Below, piece after piece: positions 1-9,301 of a DNA stretch of 64,000 nt. The translations under genes were made by a program, and so were the position numbers. The notes under the pieces were generated by a model that saw nothing but the letters and a program-made list of their open reading frames with translations, did not search any database and was not told where the DNA came from. This DNA comes from Enterobacter kobei (GTDB lineage: Bacteria > Pseudomonadota > Gammaproteobacteria > Enterobacterales > Enterobacteriaceae): the NCBI RefSeq assembly GCF_001729765.1, contig NZ_CP017181.1, positions 4,154,001 through 4,218,000 of the forward strand. Direction: 5' to 3'. The first letter of the stretch is position 1. Every line of letters begins with the position of its first letter.

Positions 1-495
1 AATAAGAATCGTCAGGATCGCGGAGATAGCCTGGGTGATAATAGCGAAGTACACACCGCCAACGCGGCGTTTAAACATTGCGCTGCCGAGAATCAATGCG
101 CAAATAGTGGGCACGATTAAAATAGCCAGAATTGTCAGACTAAAAGAATGGAATGGCTGCCAGAACGAGGGCAAAGCGGTTAGCTGATTCCAGTCCATAA
201 AATCCGGGATGCCCGGGGTGGTTTGCATTTTTGTTTCCGCTGGCGAGGAAGCTTCCAGCTTGAGAAACATGGCCATACAATAACCGCCGAGGCCAAAAAA
301 GATGCCCTGCCCCAGGCTCAGAATACCGCTGTAGCCCCAACAAAGTACCAGCCCGACGGCAACAAATGCATAAGTCAGGTATTTACCGATCAGGTTTAAA
401 CGGAAAAGATCCAGGGTTAGCGGCATGACGATAAAAATAAGGCCTATCACCAGGGCAATACCCAGTAGCGGATAATTTTGCATGCGTTTCATCAT
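1..495 (-). CDS. urtC: Urea ABC transporter permease UrtC (N-terminal part, runs off the window)
   Basis: Reading the minus strand from the ATG at 495 gives an open frame of 165 codons to the window edge, beginning MMKRMQNYPLLGIALVIG. It shows hydrophobic segments, the stretch GYSGILSLGQGIFFGLGGY typical of LivM/UrtC permeases, and FKRRVGGVYFAIITQAIS further on. The family forms the inner-membrane pore of the high-affinity urea importer together with UrtB. It starts 6 bases after the urtB stop with a GGAG-type site just upstream, so it is in the urtABC operon. urtD, urtE and the rest of urtC lie outside the window. The start could equally be the second ATG (492). Confidence 0.9.
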   Translation of the reverse strand, partial: MMKRMQNYPLLGIALVIGLIFIVMPLTLDLFRLNLIGKYLTYAFVAVGLVLCWGYSGILSLGQGIFFGLGGYCMAMFLKLEASSPAETKMQTTPGIPDFMDWNQLTALPSFWQPFHSFSLTILAILIVPTICALILGSAMFKRRVGGVYFAIITQAISAILTILI

Positions 496-501
496 AAACT
501 C

Positions 502-1428
502 CTAGCGGCGGACCCGGTTGGCGAAAAGACCTTGCGGACGCAATAGCAGAATGCCGACCACGATCAGTAGCGTAATCACCTTCGCCATTGAACCGCTCAG
601 GAAAAACTCCAGCGTGGATTGCGATTGTGAAATGGCAAATGCGGAGGCGAGCGTGCCGAGCAAACTTTGCGCGCCGCCAAACACCACCACCAGGAAGGTG
701 TCAACGATATACTGCTGGCCAGCCGTTGGACCTGTTGAGCCGATCATGGTAAAGGCGCTTCCGGCGATCCCGGCGATGCCGCACCCAAGTGCGAAGGTTC
801 GACTATCGACCTGAGCCGTATTAATACCCACCGCGCTGGCCATCTGGCGGTTAAGTACCACCGCGCGGACTTTTATTCCCCAGGCGGAGAAATAAATCAG
901 CCAGGCCGTAAAAGCGGTAATAACTACGGTCAGCAGCAGAACAAATACCCCATTAACAGGAATATCAATATTGTCGGCAAACTGATACGACCCCATTAGC
1001 CATGAAGGTAAGTCAACGCCGACTTCGCGGGGACCAAATAGCGAACGATAGCACTGCTGTAGAATCAGGCTCAGACCCCATGTCGCCAGCAGCGTGTCGA
1101 GGGGGCGTTTATACAGATGCCGTATCAGGATTTTCTCAACGAGCGTACCCAGCAAGGCGGTACACAGGAAAGCAAGGGCAATGGCAACAAAGAAGTAGAT
1201 GCCGAAGATTGAAGGCAGATAAGCGCTGAAAAACTTACCGGTCAACCATGTGACATAAGCACCCAGGATCATGAACTCGCCATGAGCCATATTAATCACG
1301 CCCATCTGGCCAAAAATAATAGCGAGTCCAAGCGACATCAGAACAAACACGGCGAACAGGCTGAGCCCCGAAAACCCCTGCATGACAAAAATGGAAGCCA
1401 AATCGGCGAAGTTATAATCGCTGAACAT
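502..1428 (-). CDS. urtB: Urea ABC transporter permease UrtB
   Basis: A 308-residue LivH-type permease with about eight hydrophobic segments. The stretch LGLAIIFGQMGVINMAHGEF is the family hallmark, followed by AVVLNRQMASAVGINT and a C-terminal LLRPQGLFANRVRR. The frame is open further upstream, but MFSDYNF at 1428 is chosen because GAGGAT stands 6 bases before it and earlier codons read as junk across a hairpin. UrtB pairs with UrtC to pass urea delivered by UrtA. A 56-base gap with a strong hairpin separates it from urtA. Confidence 0.93.
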   Translation of the reverse strand: MFSDYNFADLASIFVMQGFSGLSLFAVFVLMSLGLAIIFGQMGVINMAHGEFMILGAYVTWLTGKFFSAYLPSIFGIYFFVAIALAFLCTALLGTLVEKILIRHLYKRPLDTLLATWGLSLILQQCYRSLFGPREVGVDLPSWLMGSYQFADNIDIPVNGVFVLLLTVVITAFTAWLIYFSAWGIKVRAVVLNRQMASAVGINTAQVDSRTFALGCGIAGIAGSAFTMIGSTGPTAGQQYIVDTFLVVVFGGAQSLLGTLASAFAISQSQSTLEFFLSGSMAKVITLLIVVGILLLRPQGLFANRVRR

Positions 1429-1454
1429 GGAAGTATCCTCGGTGAAGTCAAAGA

Positions 1455-1475
1455 CCCCCCACGCTATATGGGGGG
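1455..1475 (-). promoter_or_regulatory. C6/G6 hairpin between urtA and urtB
   Basis: Six C (1455-1460) and six G (1470-1475) can pair around a 9-base loop. No T run follows on the minus strand, so it is not a classical terminator. It could protect the urtA 3' end or reduce read-through, giving excess binding protein over permease, as is common in binding-protein operons. That role is inference. Confidence 0.5.
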
Positions 1476-1484
1476 AAGCGTCGG

Positions 1485-2765
1485 TTAGTCTTTCGGGAAT
1501 GGGTTCGGTTCGATAAGTTCTGGCGTCTGATAAATCACGTCGTACTGCCCATCCGCACGAGCGCGACCGATAACCGTTTTGGACCACAGATGATGGTTAT
1601 CATGGATGCGTACATACCCTTCCGGCGCATCTTTGAACTCAATACCGGGCGAGGCCTTACGAATTTTGTCCACGTCGAACGAGCCAGCTTTCTCAACCGC
1701 CGCTTTCCATAACCATGGGCCAAGATAGGCCGCCTGAGTGACATCGCCGATAACCATGTCATTACCCCAGCGCTTTTTAAATGCGGCGACAAAGCTTTTA
1801 TTTTCCGGATTATCCATACTCTGGAAATACTTCATCGAGGCATAGGCGCCGACGATATTTTCGCCGCCAATACCGCGGATCTCATCTTCCGTGACGGAGA
1901 TGGTCAGCAGCAGCGGTTTCTCCTGCGTCATATCGATCCCCGCCGCCTTCAATTGCTTATAGAAGGCCACATTCGAACCGCCGACAACAATGGCATAGAT
2001 AACATCAGGCTTCTTGAGTTTTATTTTGTTAATAACCGAATTGAACTGCGTATTACCGAGTGGGTAATAATCTTCGCCAACGACTTTCAGCCCCAGCTTT
2101 TCAATATGGTGACGGGCGATTTTGTTTGCAGTACGCGGCCAAATATAATCAGAGCCAAGCAGGTAGAAGGTTTTTGCATGTTTATTTTTAACTACCCAAT
2201 CAATGCCGGAGATTATCTGTTGAGTAGCTTCCTGTCCGGTATAAATAACGTTTGGCGATTGCTCAAGCCCTTCGTAAAAGGTTGGGTAATAGAGCATGCC
2301 GTTATATTGCTCAAGTACCGGCAGCATGGCTTTGCGGGAAGCCGAAGTCCAGCCGCCGAAGATAGCGGCGACCTTATCACTGACCAGTAACTTACGCGCT
2401 TTTTCTGCAAAGGTCGGCCAGTCGCTGGCCCCGTCTTCCTGTACATATTCAATTTTTCTCCCCAGTACCCCTCCGGCAGCGTTAATCTGCTCAATAGCCA
2501 GCTTTTCAGCCTGAATCGAGCCGGTTTCACTGATGGCCATCGTGCCTGTGGATGAATGCAGTATCCCGACCTTGACGCTATTGTCGGTGACCGCCAGGCC
2601 CGTGGTATTAACCACTGACGTCGCCGGGGCGGCGATGGCCGTATTAGCTGCCATCATCAGGCCGGCAATCGCCAAAAGTTTCGCTTTGAGGCACGCCTGG
2701 TGAAACCGGCCTGGGCTCGGGATTTTCATATTGCTATGTGGCTGGGGTAAATCACGAATGTTCAT
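1485..2765 (-). CDS. urtA: Urea ABC transporter substrate-binding protein UrtA
   Basis: A 426-residue periplasmic type I binding protein (Peripla_BP_5, urea/amide clade). It has a long basic N-region, a hydrophobic core and a likely cleavage after NTAIA. The mature part starts with VKVGILHSSTGTMAISETG and contains IFGGWTSASRKAMLPVLE, GMLYYPTFYEGLEQSPNVIY and GSDYIWPRTANKIARHH, all typical of UrtA. It should deliver urea to UrtBC. ATG at 2765 is chosen because GAGGG lies 6 bases upstream; the frame remains open to 2777. It heads urtABC and diverges from the sensor kinase gene across about 214 bases. Confidence 0.95.
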   Translation of the reverse strand: MNIRDLPQPHSNMKIPSPGRFHQACLKAKLLAIAGLMMAANTAIAAPATSVVNTTGLAVTDNSVKVGILHSSTGTMAISETGSIQAEKLAIEQINAAGGVLGRKIEYVQEDGASDWPTFAEKARKLLVSDKVAAIFGGWTSASRKAMLPVLEQYNGMLYYPTFYEGLEQSPNVIYTGQEATQQIISGIDWVVKNKHAKTFYLLGSDYIWPRTANKIARHHIEKLGLKVVGEDYYPLGNTQFNSVINKIKLKKPDVIYAIVVGGSNVAFYKQLKAAGIDMTQEKPLLLTISVTEDEIRGIGGENIVGAYASMKYFQSMDNPENKSFVAAFKKRWGNDMVIGDVTQAAYLGPWLWKAAVEKAGSFDVDKIRKASPGIEFKDAPEGYVRIHDNHHLWSKTVIGRARADGQYDVIYQTPELIEPNPFPKD

Positions 2766-2979
2766 GGTAGCCCTCATAATCGTTATGGTTCATCTCAACT
2801 GGGGCTATCATGCGAGAGAGTCCAGCAATCCAACAATGCGCGAGGTAACGCAGCGGCTACGTCATTTAACGTATTGGTTAATTCTCATAATCAAGACATG
2901 CTCACGTGCGCGATAACAAGAAAATACTAAGACGCGCCTGTGGTTAAGTTCAGCATTTTTATCATTTCAGGAGCAGTGA

Positions 2980-5900
2980 ATGACCGTTCAGCAAAAGGCG
3001 TTTAAATCGCGCAGACGCTACAACCAGTGGGTGACCAATCAGACTCTCGAGGATTTTGCGCTCCGCTATACGCCGGTCTCGGCACGACGCTGGAGCGCAA
3101 AGCGAGTTGTTATGACAGCGCTCAGCGCAATTACCTTTTTGGCGCTTGAAGCCATTGGCGGCGCGCTGACGTTAACCTATGGATTTAATTATGTGGGGGT
3201 GGCGGTTATCTTAGTTAGCATTATTATCTTTGCGCTATCAATGCCGATTGCCATTAATGCCGCAAAAAACGGCCTGGATATTGATTTGCTGACCCGCGGC
3301 GCCGGATTTGGCTACCTTGGTTCCACGGTGACCTCGTTAATCTATGCTTCTTTCACCTTTATATTTTTCGCCCTGGAAGCCGCTATTATGGCGATGGCGC
3401 TTAATATGCTGTTTGGCCTGCCATTGCACTTTGGTTATCTGATTGGTTCCGTTGTTGTTATTCCCCTCGTCACCTGGGGGTTCACTTTTATTTCCCGTTT
3501 TCAGCAGTTCACCCAGTTTTGCTGGCTGGCGCTACAGCTATTACCCTTTATTTTCATTTTAATACGTGAACATCATGTGCTGCAAAACTGGATCGACTTC
3601 CCTGGTTTTATTACAGCCCGCGATGGTTCTTTCGATTTCCTTCAGCTCGGCGCCGTCTGTTCCGTACTGCTCTCACTGGTAAGTCAAGTGGGAGAGCAGG
3701 TCGATCAGGTTCGTTTTTTACCAAAGCCACAACATCCGGCCCGCTGGAGATGGTATGGCGCAGTAATTGCCGCAGGTCCGGGGTGGGTTGTCATCGGCGC
3801 CATCAAGATCCTGCTCGGCTCCTTCCTCGCCGTGCTGGCGTTTAATTACGGACTCGGCGCGGAAGTGGCCAGCGAACCCACCCATATGTATCTGGTGGCA
3901 TTTAGCTATGTCACCCATTCATCATCAACGCTACTGGCATTAACCGGTATTTTTGTGGTGCTCTCCCAGCTCAAAATTAACGTCACCAATGCATATGCCG
4001 GCTCGATCGCATGGTCTAATTTTTTCCTGCGCCTGACCCATCGTCATCCAGGGCGCGTCGTGTGGCTGTTTTTTAATGTCGGTATTGCTCTGTTATTGAT
4101 GGAACTTGGCGTTTATCGCGTATTTGAGGATATCCTGGGCATTTATGCGGTGGCGGCCACATCCTGGCTTGGCAGCGTGGTTGCCGATCTCACGTTAAAT
4201 AAGTGGCTTAAATTACGACCCGCGGAAATAGAGTTTCGCCGGGCCTATCTCTACGATATCAATCCTGTCGGCATCGGTTCGATGACGCTCGCCATGCTCT
4301 GCGGTCTCTCAGCCTGGATGGGATGGCTTGGTCATCCTCTACAGGTTTTTGCCTCAATGTTATCGTTGTGTCTGACGTTTATCACCGCCCCCTTCATCGC
4401 CTGGCTGACTCGCGGACGTTACTATTTTTCCCGGACGCCGGTGCAGGTCACGGCAACGGAATGCTGTGTCTGCGGTAATTATTTTGAAAAACCAGAGATG
4501 AGCTATTGTCCTTTTTATCAGGGCAGTATTTGCTCACTATGTTGTTCTCTCGATGTCCAGTGCAACGATACTTGCAAACCTCATGCGCGCTATACGGAAC
4601 AGGCTTCAAAGCTTATCGGGATATTTATTAAAGAAAAATCATTACGCAAAATTGATCCCAGAGTGTGGAGTTTTATCAGCATTTTGCTGTTATTCAGTTC
4701 CGTCATCGGTCTGCTTTTGATGCTGGTTTTCGCTCAGATGCGCGATGAATTCGGCAGCGAGCAGGACCTTCTCGCCGCGGCGTTATGGAAAGTTTTTTTT
4801 ATCCTGCTTATCGTAACCGGCGTCACCACCTGGCTATTTGTCCTGACAAATAAAAGTCGCCAGATTGCGCAAGAGGAATTGCGCCTGCAAAGCGACCGTC
4901 TGATGAAAGAAATTATTGCCCATGAAGCGACGGACCGGCAATTGCAGCAGGCAAAGGAAGATGCCGACGATGCTAATCAGGCCAAAAGCCGCTATCTCAC
5001 CGGCATTACTCATGAACTCAGAACGCCGCTCAATGCGATGCTGGGTTATGCGCAATTACTCGAACGTGCTGATGATATCCCCCCAGCCCGGCAGCGCGGT
5101 ATCGGTATTATGCGCAGAAGCGGCGAGCATCTGGCTAATCTAATTGAGGGATTACTGGATATTTCGAAAATTGAAGCGGGAAAATTAGAAATATATCGTG
5201 AAGAAGTGCGCATTGGCGATTTGGTGCAGCAACTGGTCGCCATGTTTGAACAACAGGCCAGCGATAAAGGACTGACATTTCACTACAACGCCCCACACTG
5301 GCTGCCCGAGGCGGTGATGACGGATGAGAAACGCCTCCGGCAAATTCTTATCAATCTGCTTTCTAATGCGGTTAAATTCACGGACAGAGGCAGTGTAACC
5401 CTCGATTTCCAGTATCGTAGCGAGGTGGCGTTTTTCTCGGTTCACGATACCGGCATCGGCATCGCCCCTGAGAACCTGGAACGCATCTTTAAGCCTTTCG
5501 AACGCGTATCCGGCGATAGTCGTCGGATCGGGACGGGCCTTGGGCTGACGATTACCCGGCTTCTGACTTATATCATGGGTGGCGATCTCCAGGTGGAAAG
5601 CATCCGTGGCGAAGGCACAACGTTTAAACTCACCCTGATGCTGCCAAGCTATAGCGGGGATGCCTACCAACCCGCCGAGCCTGCGGTAATCACCGGATAT
5701 CCAGGCAAGCGACACACCCTGCTGGTAGTTGACGATGATGAATCCCATCGGCAGCTGATGATGGATTTACTCACGCCCATAGGCTTCACGCTGCTAACAG
5801 CCGAAAATGGTCATGTCGCGCTACATTTAGCCCGGCAAAATCATATCGACCTTCTTCTTCTGGATGTTGCAATGCCTGAAATGTCGGGGTGGGAACTGCT

Positions 5901-6360
5901 ACGTCAGTTACGTAATAAGGGACAATTAGCGCCGGTAATTATGATTTCTGCGGAAGCGGATGAGGGTAAATGCCGCCATTTCACTGGCGAAGGGGAAGTT
6001 CGCTACCTGGTTAAACCGCTGCGTTTCCCTTTACTACTGGAGAACATCGGTGAAATATTGCATCTCCAGTGGCGCACGGAATGTCAGCCGCCAAAGCAGC
6101 CGGAAATACATGAACCACGCTCGCAGCTTACCCGTGTCCAGATTGAGTCGTTAAAAGAGATGGCCAGATTGGGTTATGTGAGAGGGTTTCGTGAACTGCT
6201 GGACAAACATATTTCCGCTAACCAGATCAGCAAAGCCGAGGGCGAAAAATTTGCCGAGTTGCTGAGGCGCTTTCGATTCAAAGAGATAGTCGAGAGTCTT
6301 GAACGCCCGGAGGGAGAGAAAAATGGCAATAGCAAAGCCGACGGTACTTATCGTCGATGA
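2980..6360 (+). CDS. Hybrid sensor histidine kinase with an NCS1-permease-like membrane domain
   Basis: 1126 residues. Residues about 40-470 form a 12-helix-like membrane region resembling nucleobase/cation symporter-1 permeases (for example RGAGFGYLGSTVTSLIYASF). A cysteine cluster follows at about 493-533 (ECCVCGNY, CSLCCSLDVQCNDTC), which may bind metal or a redox centre. Two more membrane helices lie at about 565-625, then a coiled coil, a HisKA domain with His678 in THELRTPLN, an HATPase domain (NLLSNAVKFTD, DTGIGIAPEN, GTGLGLTI), a receiver with Asp962 (LLLLDVAMP) and a helical tail of unknown role. The following regulator gene overlaps its 3' end and urtA is divergent. I infer control of urea uptake; the ligand is not shown by sequence. 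The layout recalls CbrA, whose sensor module is a different transporter type. Confidence 0.85.
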   Translation: MTVQQKAFKSRRRYNQWVTNQTLEDFALRYTPVSARRWSAKRVVMTALSAITFLALEAIGGALTLTYGFNYVGVAVILVSIIIFALSMPIAINAAKNGLDIDLLTRGAGFGYLGSTVTSLIYASFTFIFFALEAAIMAMALNMLFGLPLHFGYLIGSVVVIPLVTWGFTFISRFQQFTQFCWLALQLLPFIFILIREHHVLQNWIDFPGFITARDGSFDFLQLGAVCSVLLSLVSQVGEQVDQVRFLPKPQHPARWRWYGAVIAAGPGWVVIGAIKILLGSFLAVLAFNYGLGAEVASEPTHMYLVAFSYVTHSSSTLLALTGIFVVLSQLKINVTNAYAGSIAWSNFFLRLTHRHPGRVVWLFFNVGIALLLMELGVYRVFEDILGIYAVAATSWLGSVVADLTLNKWLKLRPAEIEFRRAYLYDINPVGIGSMTLAMLCGLSAWMGWLGHPLQVFASMLSLCLTFITAPFIAWLTRGRYYFSRTPVQVTATECCVCGNYFEKPEMSYCPFYQGSICSLCCSLDVQCNDTCKPHARYTEQASKLIGIFIKEKSLRKIDPRVWSFISILLLFSSVIGLLLMLVFAQMRDEFGSEQDLLAAALWKVFFILLIVTGVTTWLFVLTNKSRQIAQEELRLQSDRLMKEIIAHEATDRQLQQAKEDADDANQAKSRYLTGITHELRTPLNAMLGYAQLLERADDIPPARQRGIGIMRRSGEHLANLIEGLLDISKIEAGKLEIYREEVRIGDLVQQLVAMFEQQASDKGLTFHYNAPHWLPEAVMTDEKRLRQILINLLSNAVKFTDRGSVTLDFQYRSEVAFFSVHDTGIGIAPENLERIFKPFERVSGDSRRIGTGLGLTITRLLTYIMGGDLQVESIRGEGTTFKLTLMLPSYSGDAYQPAEPAVITGYPGKRHTLLVVDDDESHRQLMMDLLTPIGFTLLTAENGHVALHLARQNHIDLLLLDVAMPEMSGWELLRQLRNKGQLAPVIMISAEADEGKCRHFTGEGEVRYLVKPLRFPLLLENIGEILHLQWRTECQPPKQPEIHEPRSQLTRVQIESLKEMARLGYVRGFRELLDKHISANQISKAEGEKFAELLRRFRFKEIVESLERPEGEKNGNSKADGTYRR

Positions 6361-7243
6361 TGATATCAACACGGTAAGTATGTTGAATGACACGCTTGAT
6401 GAAGCCGGTTTTACCGTTCTGGTCGCTCTGGAGGGTAATCAAGCCCTTTCGATAACCAGCCAGATAACCCCGGATATCATTCTGCTTGATGCCGTAATGC
6501 CGCATCTGGATGGGTTTTCAACCAGTAAGCGCCTGCGGCAAAATCCGGGGCTGCGGCATACCCCGATTATTTTCATGACAGGCCTGAGTGATACGCAGAA
6601 TATCGTTGATGCATTTGATGCCGGGGTGGTCGATTACGTAATTAAGCCGATACGCACGGAAGAGCTGGTTGTCAGAATGCGTACCCACTTGCGGAACTCA
6701 AAATTAACGGTCAGTGCCTATAGCGCGATGGATTCCGTTGGCCAGACCTTATGTGTTTTTAGCAAAGAGGGGCAACTACGCTGGGCCACGCCCAATGCAT
6801 GGCAACTGATGAAAAACTTCAGCGATACCGGGTATGAACCCAATAAAAAAATAGTAAACCGGATCATCGGTTGGCTGAACAATACGGAAGGTTTAAAAAT
6901 ACCCTTAGATCTTTCATCGCAAGGCATCGCTCTGAAATTCTATCTTTCACGCCGGACCGCTGAAGGAGAAAGTTTGCTACGTATTGAAGAGATCAAAGGA
7001 CATGAAGAAGTCGAAGCGGTGAAACGCCTGAAAAACAACCTAGGGCTGACGCAACGAGAAGCCGAAGTCCTCCTGTGGATTGCCAGGGGAAAAACAAACC
7101 GCGAAATTGGCGATATTTTAAACCTTAGCCCCAGAACCGTGAATAAACACCTTGAAATTGTATTTCCAAAGCTGAGTGTGGACAATCGCACCGCAGCGGC
7201 AGCGTTGGCAATAAATTCGCTATATGCCAGGGAGAAAATGTAG
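6323..7243 (+). CDS. LuxR-family response regulator, partner of the hybrid kinase
   Basis: 306 residues. The receiver begins LIVDDDINTV, with the expected phosphorylation site Asp56 in ILLDAVMP, the switch residue in FMTGLSD and Lys in YVIKPI. A middle region of about 100 residues has no motif I recognise. The C-terminal helix-turn-helix (LTQREAEVLLWIARGKTNRE, LSPRTVNKHLEIVF) is of LuxR/FixJ type. The ATG at 6323 has GGAGGGAGAG just upstream and lies inside the last 38 bases of the kinase gene, so the pair is translationally coupled. Likely target: the divergent urt promoter or genes beyond the window (inference). Confidence 0.88.
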   Translation: MAIAKPTVLIVDDDINTVSMLNDTLDEAGFTVLVALEGNQALSITSQITPDIILLDAVMPHLDGFSTSKRLRQNPGLRHTPIIFMTGLSDTQNIVDAFDAGVVDYVIKPIRTEELVVRMRTHLRNSKLTVSAYSAMDSVGQTLCVFSKEGQLRWATPNAWQLMKNFSDTGYEPNKKIVNRIIGWLNNTEGLKIPLDLSSQGIALKFYLSRRTAEGESLLRIEEIKGHEEVEAVKRLKNNLGLTQREAEVLLWIARGKTNREIGDILNLSPRTVNKHLEIVFPKLSVDNRTAAAALAINSLYAREKM

Positions 7244-7269
7244 CGACAATGAGGCGTATTCGCGCAGAC

Positions 7270-7810
7270 CTGCCCTGACATTTTTATCAGGCAGAACTGG
7301 CACCCTCATGTCCACGTCTCCGTCACCTGTGGCGGTATCGATGAGCACGGGAAGTGGAAGAAAATCAGCTTCCGTAAGGATGCCATGCGCGCCCGCTGGA
7401 TGTGGAATATCCGCCAGCTTCTGCTGAGCGTCTAGTTCGAAGGCGTGGCCCTGCCGCCGTCCCTGTCACATATCACCACCGAATCACAATGGCGCAGTCT
7501 GATACTGACGGCCGGAGGCGACTACTGGCACGTCTACATGTCAAAAAAGACGGACGGTGGCAAAAACACCGTGAAATACCTGGGGCGTTACCTGAAAAAG
7601 CCGCCGATAGCGGGCTCCCGGCTGGCGCACTACGCCGGAAGTGCCACGCTGAGCTTTCGCTACCACGACCACAACACGGGCGAGCTGGCCACAGAGAGGC
7701 TGACGCAGAGGGACATCGTGGCGCGCCTGAAACAGCACATCCCGGAGAAGTTCTTCCGTAAGCGTACAGCGAGTGACCTGCCCCCAGGATTAGATACAAC
7801 CGTCAGTTAG
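7270..7810 (+). pseudogene. IS91-family transposase remnant
   Basis: In one frame the text reads NWHPHVHVSVTCGG, KKISFRKDAMRARWMWN, then a TAG at 7433-7435, then VALPPSLSHITTESQW and TVKYLGRYLKKPP. These are the Y2-type rolling-circle transposase signatures of IS91-type elements, including the HPHVHV metal-binding motif. Both ends of the protein are missing and the amber codon interrupts the middle. The catalytic tyrosine region is not recognisable downstream. It abuts an IS3-type fragment at about 7800. Confidence 0.75.
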
Positions 7811-8184
7811 TAAGGTCGGTTTGTTTACCTTCACATTTTCCATTTCGCCACCGTGCTGCAAACTCTGATGGCGTCTGATAATTCAGTGCTGAATGTGGAC
7901 GACACTCGTTATAATCCTGCCGCCAGTCATTAATGATTTTCCTTGCGTGAACGATATCGCTGAACCAGTGCTCATTCAGGCATTCATCGCGAAATCGTCC
8001 GTTAAAGCTCTCAATAAATCCGTTCTGCGTTGGCTTACCCGGCTGAATTAAGCGCAACTCAACACCATGCTCAAAAGCCCATTGATCCAGTGCGCGGCAA
8101 GTGAACTCCGGCCCCTGGTCAGTTCTTATCGTCGCCGGATAGCCTCGGAACAGTGCAATGCTGTCCAGAATACGCGTGATCTGA
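7803..8184 (-). pseudogene. IS3-family transposase OrfB C-terminal fragment
   Basis: Reading down from 8184: [20 protein letters not shown], then [26 protein letters not shown] and [17 protein letters not shown]. These carry the second D and the E of the DDE integrase core found in IS3-family OrfB (IS407-like group). The N-terminal half is cut off exactly where the IS903-type element begins at 8185, and the stop is at 7803. Inactive fragment. Confidence 0.8.
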
Positions 8185-9240
8185 GGCTTTGTTGAATAAA
8201 TCAGCTTCAGGACGAGTGACTCTGTAGCTGACCGGGTTTTCAGGCAATACGCACGCTTTCTGGCATACCAGCCTTCGTTATTTTATTCAGCGCACGCACC
8301 ATGCCCAAAGCCTCTGCTACCTGACCATCGTAATCACACAGCGTCAGTGAACCTCCGAACAGTTGCTTTACCCTGTACATGGCCGTCTCCGCTATCGAGC
8401 GACGGTTGTAATCTGTTGTCCATTTCCACCGGGCATTACTCCCGGTCAGCCGCTGATTCGCTACTGCACGGTTACGGTCTGCGTACTCTACGGGCCAGTA
8501 ACCCGCTCCTTTTCGGGGCGGGATGAGGGCACTGATTTTCTTGCGCCGCAGTTCATCGTGACAGAGTCGGGTGTCGTAAGCGCCGTCTGCTGCGGCTGCC
8601 CTGATTTTTCTGTGTGTCTGCCGGATAAGACCCGGGAAAGCTTCTGAGTCCGTGACGTTGTTCAGAGACAGGTCCGCGCAGATGACTTCATGTGTTCTGC
8701 TGTCAACGGCCAGATGCAGCTTCCGCCAGGTACGACGGCGCTCTTTGCCGTGATTTTTGACTTTCCATTTGCCTTCACCAAAAACCTTCAGCCCGGTGGA
8801 ATCAATCACCAGGTGTGCGATTTCACCCAGGGTGGGTGTTTTGAAACAGACATTAACCGACTTTGCCCGCTTGCTGACACTGCTGTAATCCGGGCAGCGC
8901 AACGGAACGTTCATCAGGGCAAAAATGGAATCAATAAAACCCTGCGCAGCCCGCAGGGTCAGCCGGAACAGGCGTTTAATCATCAGGACGGTGGTGATGG
9001 CAAGGTCAGAATAACGCTGAGGTCTTCCCCGTGATGAAGGCGTTGCCGACTCATACCAGGCATGAATCGCTTCATCGTCCAGCCAGAAAGGGAGGGAGCC
9101 ACGGTTGATGAGGGCTTTGTTGTAGGTGGGCCAGTTGGTGATTTTGAACTTTTGCTTTGCCACGGAACGGTCTGTGTTGTCGGGAGGATGCGTGATCTGA
9201 TCCTTCAACTCAGCAAAAGTTCGATTTATTCAACAAAGCC
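8185..9240 (-). mobile_element. IS903-type element (IS5 family), complete
   Basis: The terminal inverted repeats are perfect 18-mers: GGCTTTGTTGAATAAATC at 8185-8202 and its reverse complement at 9223-9240. The span is 1056 bp, the size of IS903-type elements. The expected 9-bp target duplication is absent (GTGATCTGA on the left, GTTTGACCG on the right), so the element has suffered an adjacent deletion or rearrangement since insertion. It sits in the IS3 fragment on one side and next to an IS110-type element on the other. Confidence 0.9.
8240..9208 (-). CDS. IS903-type transposase
   Basis: DDE transposase of the IS5 family, IS903 group: [18 protein letters not shown] near the start, [20 protein letters not shown] with the first Asp, [19 protein letters not shown] with the second, and [18 protein letters not shown] with the Glu. 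The frame is open from 9208 (322 codons). The family's usual start corresponds to the GTG at 9163 (VAKQKF, 307 residues), which fits the known length better. It looks intact. Confidence 0.9.
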   Translation of the reverse strand: MKDQITHPPDNTDRSVAKQKFKITNWPTYNKALINRGSLPFWLDDEAIHAWYESATPSSRGRPQRYSDLAITTVLMIKRLFRLTLRAAQGFIDSIFALMNVPLRCPDYSSVSKRAKSVNVCFKTPTLGEIAHLVIDSTGLKVFGEGKWKVKNHGKERRRTWRKLHLAVDSRTHEVICADLSLNNVTDSEAFPGLIRQTHRKIRAAAADGAYDTRLCHDELRRKKISALIPPRKGAGYWPVEYADRNRAVANQRLTGSNARWKWTTDYNRRSIAETAMYRVKQLFGGSLTLCDYDGQVAEALGMVRALNKITKAGMPESVRIA

Positions 9241-9301
9241 GTTTGACCGTATCATTCTTAGCCAAATGCGCTAAGGCTAAAATTTAGTATGAGTAGTGAT
9301 A

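Noticed and set aside
2778..2979. Possible sigma-54 promoter for urtA
   Set aside because: Several GG words occur but none has GC at the required 10-base spacing.
5185..5748. 187-codon minus-strand frame within the sensor kinase
   Set aside because: Lies antisense to the HisKA/HATPase domains; no ribosome site and no motif.
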